A DNA stretch of 64,000 nucleotides, taken from Silene latifolia (taxonomy: Eukaryota > Streptophyta > Magnoliopsida > Caryophyllales > Caryophyllaceae). This document shows, one piece after another, positions 58,462-64,000 of the stretch. Below the pieces are notes generated by a model, which was given only the letters and a program-made list of their open reading frames with translations, was not told the DNA's origin and did no database searches. The position numbers and the translations under genes were made by a program. Numbering within the stretch: position 1 is the first letter of the stretch; each line of letters opens with the position of its first letter. The stretch covers positions 19,397,748 to 19,461,747 of the forward strand of contig NC_133530.1 in the NCBI RefSeq assembly GCF_048544455.1. Reading direction: 5' to 3'.

Positions 58462-59524
58462 CTGTAAAATTACAAGTTAGTATCTGTATACACGCAAATT
58501 ATAGGGACTTGACAGGTTGATTGAAACAATTTATTCAAGAAATGTTTGCAACTATAAGTTAGGGTATAACAGTTATGTGTGTTGGTTTATTTGATAGGAA
58601 CAAGATTCTATGCGATTAGCTTCACATTGATTATTTGAAGGACTAAATGTCAAATGTTAGAAACCTAACTAAGGAAAACACACATTGATTATTTGAAGGA
58701 CTAAATGTCAAATGTTAGAAACCTAACTAAGGAAAACATGTTTACTGAGTACCGCATGGCAGACGGACGCAAGTATGGTGTCCTGTATCAGCCTAGGCTG
58801 TTTAGCCGAAATTCCTTAAATAAACCACAGTTTACGGTTTAACATTTTATGCCTTGGGATTATAAAAGCACCACTACTTTGGAAGAGGTAGCTTCCCGAT
58901 CAATTAATATTAACACTGGCTATTTCAAGCATTATACGTCCTATAATACGTTTCCCTTTACATACGCTGTTGCAGCTCACATGTTGGATTTAGTCCGTTT
59001 TCTACTTTCTTTTATGTTTGTGTTATTCCCATTATTAGCTATTGGTGCCCTTGTTTTTTGTAAATTTATTCCGTAAGAAGTAATTCCTGAAGTTGTCCTG
59101 TCTGTTATAGGAAAACAATCTGCGATCAAACAGCTGGTAGTTAGCGCGACTTTGTAAATTTAAGTTGTAAGAATGAGCCGGACAATTCGGCTGTTTTTTT
59201 TTGGTGTTTTTTTTTTTGTTTTTTGTTTTTTAAAAAAAAAACCACAAAAAAAAACAGAGAAAAACATAACATTACAACTGAGTAGTAGTGGTGCTTCATA
59301 GAGTTCAGACTAAAGACATTAAAATAGTACCGAAACATAGGTTCAGCTAATATACATATACATTATTACAGCGCCAAAATGTTACAAGTTAATCCTTAAT
59401 TATCAGGGTTCCGAAAATATAGTATTAGTGCTTTTCTGAACTTCCCACACAAAATGTCTGTTGCTAAGACAGTTCCGAACCACCCTTTTATCTTTATAAG
59501 CGAGGATTTTAACAGTTCATGCAC
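58462..59524. other. Spacer between the dsRBD-like gene and Rep-helicase
   Basis: No coding block recognised. The Rep promoter should lie here. Contains the 58-bp duplication and a poly-T/poly-A foldback stretch (about 59192-59255). Confidence 0.45.
58623..58738. repeat. Perfect 58-bp tandem duplication
   Basis: 58623-58680 and 58681-58738 are identical, starting CACATTGATTATTTGAAGGA. With no differences it is very recent, or an assembly artefact. Confidence 0.9.
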
Positions 59525-61493
59525 TTATGCCTTCTTGAAACGGTCAAACATCGCTTCCACATCTTTGGAAACCCTAAAATAGCGGGGGGGCTTTGCTCGT
59601 GCAGGGCGCACGTGTGACTTATGCGTGCAAGTTTCACACAATTTAATTTTTTTAGGTGGAGGAGGGGGGCCGTTAGGCCGAGGGATCGAAAGCGAAGCAC
59701 GTGGTGTGGTAGCACCTTCCTCAAGAAGTAAACATGATGGGTCAAACTCCTCTTCTATGCCTGTGAGGCGTGCTTTAATAGCCAAGTAGGTTTCTCGCTC
59801 TAGTGCTGAGTTGAGGGCAACACGATTGGTGTCAGGAGTATCATAGTTTGCATCTATGATTTCAAGGTTTAGTATTGGCGTGACATATTCAATAACCTTC
59901 TTGGCTACGTCATTTTTTGCGCACTCAGGAAAGTTGAAGCAACCACTCACCATGTCTTTCTTACCAGCAACCAACCCTGGGAGGGACACAGTAATAAATG
60001 CAGTATACCTTTCTTTCCCATGCCTGAGGGTATCAAGTGTTGTACAGTGAACTGGGAACTTTTGGTTTAGAAGCCTCAATAAGGATACACAATCTAGAGT
60101 TACAATTTTGGGAGTTCCAGATATAGCAGGTGGGGGTTCTTCATTTAGTGGGGTGTTTCTATGGCCTTTCATAAGCTCTTCTAACTCTATTTTTTTCAAC
60201 CTATACAGGCCGCCCAACCTGTGCATCACTTCTCTCTTTGTGTGGGTGAAATCCTTAACTGTCACATTGTATTTGGTCATGATATCGCGTACAGCCTGCA
60301 TAGCAGCATGCTCACACGATTCTTCAGGTGTTAAGGCTGGACCACCAACGTATATTAAGGCTACTGTTTCACCTTCTGGGCATAACGAAAGGTACACACT
60401 ATTACTGGTCCCATTAACATAACGATATTCAGGGCTCGAGAAACGTAGACATTCTGCTATTTGCTCAATCAAGGGTTGGAAAGGAATAACAACTTGTGTA
60501 GGTGCAGGACCTATTACCTGTAATTTCAGTATATTTCTGGTTAGTAAGCCTCGGTACTGGTGGCATATTAATCATTGTTCGAAGTACTCGTTGGGAGGAG
60601 GACTGTGTGGTGTGGTGTTTGAAGTTACTTTCCAAATGAATGCGTTAGTGGACTTCAGTTGAACCCAAAAGTGTGACTATACGTAGATTTAAAAGTAAAT
60701 CAACAATACCAAACGCTAAAACCTTAGATTTAGGATTCACTTACATATTTTTCAGACAGTTTATTTATGAAGAAGTTATTTTACATTACCAAACATCAGT
60801 TACTTTCTGCATATTTCAGTGTAGATTACACATTATCAAAATCAGGTAATTATCGTGTTAGTACACTAAACTATTAGCACTAATAAAATTATAGTAGTGT
60901 ATCAATACACCAAGAGACGGTCTCAAATAATTATTTCAACCAAGTGTATGTAATTCACATACACATATATTTCTAACTGATTATTCAATACCTCATTAAT
61001 ATTTCTAAATCACATACACATATAAAATCATAGGACATAACAGAATAGTATCAGATATGGGAACAAAACTTTGTATTCCATCAAACTATTATTTTTTTGG
61101 CTAGAGGTTTCCCATATAAAAGCACATCATATTGTATTTACCTAAGACATCTTATCTTTTTTTTTCTTATCATCTAGTATGCACCATAAATAGAAATACA
61201 AAGACAGAAACATGCACATATTGAGATAACAAGGCATAAAAAGTGCACGTTATGAGTGAAACAGGCAAGCAGATGGACATCATGACATAACCACAATGAC
61301 CTACAGAGCCGCTAAATGCAACATTTTAAGTTAGCGTATGGAGAGGATGTGCAGAATTTATATTTCATATAAACACATGCAATGCAAATGTATTAACATG
61401 AACAGAAGTTACCTTTGGTAAGGCTGAAGAAGACGGCAGGGTGTGTTCTTCTGCATCACTTATGGTACCTTCTATTGGGTCAGTTAGACTCAT
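59525..61493 (-). CDS. Helitron-borne protein with two dsRBD-like folds
   Basis: Two exons: 61493-61413 (27 codons, MSLTDPIEGTISDAEEH) and 60517-59525; 357 residues, phases fitting and a normal GT-AG intron. The first fold (about residues 38-105) follows the dsRBD pattern: helix PLIEQIAECL, then SSPEYRYVN, strands (SVYLSLCPEG, TVALIYVGG) and helix SCEHAAMQAVRDI. The second (about 160-250): SLLRLLNQKF, RYTAFITVSLPG, then a Lys-rich helix CAKNDVAKKVIEYV, where dsRBDs have their RNA-binding KKxAK-type residues. The C-terminus is Pro-rich with CETCTHKSH. The match is to pattern and order, not identity. Same strand as Rep, and first in the element. Not a protein I know from described Helitrons. 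It may instead be an unknown family; an upstream exon is possible. Confidence 0.5.
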
Positions 61494-61541
61494 TGTCCTT
61501 CCTTGGTATTTAGTCACCGAGGTTTTAGTAATTTAGCAAGT

Positions 61542-64000
<2,459 letters not shown>

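Overview
The window looks like nuclear DNA of a eudicot plant, most likely of the order Caryophyllales. It is AT-rich, its genes have short introns with plant-type GT-AG borders, and it holds plant-specific families: type I MADS, WRKY20, WNK11 and a plant CCCH/RRM protein. It also carries Stowaway, Tourist and hAT miniature elements, Tat-lineage Gypsy elements, an RNase H-bearing L1 LINE and a large RPA-carrying Helitron. The Gypsy elements have a long tandem repeat array and an antisense accessory gene. That recalls the Retand family of Silene, so a Caryophyllaceae source is my inference, not something I could test.

Layout. 0-0.75 kb: a type I (AGL80-like) MADS gene on the minus strand, reading frame disturbed, running off the left edge. 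1.5-2.2 kb: a complete non-autonomous hAT element with a perfect 8-bp target duplication. 3-7.2 kb: a seven-coding-exon CCCH zinc-finger/LOTUS-like/RRM gene with a long leader intron that holds a Stowaway element. 7.2-9.9 kb: spacer with a Tourist and a short Stowaway element. 9.9-10.7 kb: a small four-exon, probably plastid-targeted zinc-ribbon protein gene. 11.4-18.4 kb: a WRKY20/SUSIBA2-type group I WRKY gene (minus, six coding exons, 598 residues). Its first intron holds an array of ACGACGCCGTTTTG-like units. 19.15-19.29 kb: a 52-bp-arm inverted repeat. 19.7-30.2 kb: a full-length but broken Tat/Retand-like LTR fossil on the minus strand. 31.05-34.2 kb: a short deletion derivative of the same lineage with a roughly 65-bp tandem array. 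34.4-38.2 kb: a 5'-truncated L1 with one long open frame. 38.7-40.2 kb: a WNK11-type kinase gene.

40.8 kb to at least 61.5 kb: an autonomous-type Helitron read on the minus strand. Its 3' end is clear: an 8-bp-stem hairpin followed by CTAG at 40835. In transcription order I can follow five units: (1) a two-exon gene for a 357-residue protein that looks like two degenerate double-stranded-RNA-binding folds; (2) the Rep/Pif1-helicase gene, with HUH motif, Walker A and helicase motifs but several frame breaks; (3) a 152-residue stand-alone XS-domain protein resembling SGS3/FDM silencing factors; (4) and (5) two paralogous RPA1-like OB-fold/zinc-ribbon genes, the second with a frameshift. Rep, helicase and RPA are normal plant Helitron equipment. 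The XS and dsRBD-like genes are not, as far as I know, and both families act on double-stranded RNA in plant silencing. This is the most interesting unit in the window: a rolling-circle transposon that may carry its own RNA-silencing interference or decoy genes.

Everything rests on reading the sequence and remembered family motifs. No database search was run. Splice borders were chosen by GT-AG signals and frame continuity.
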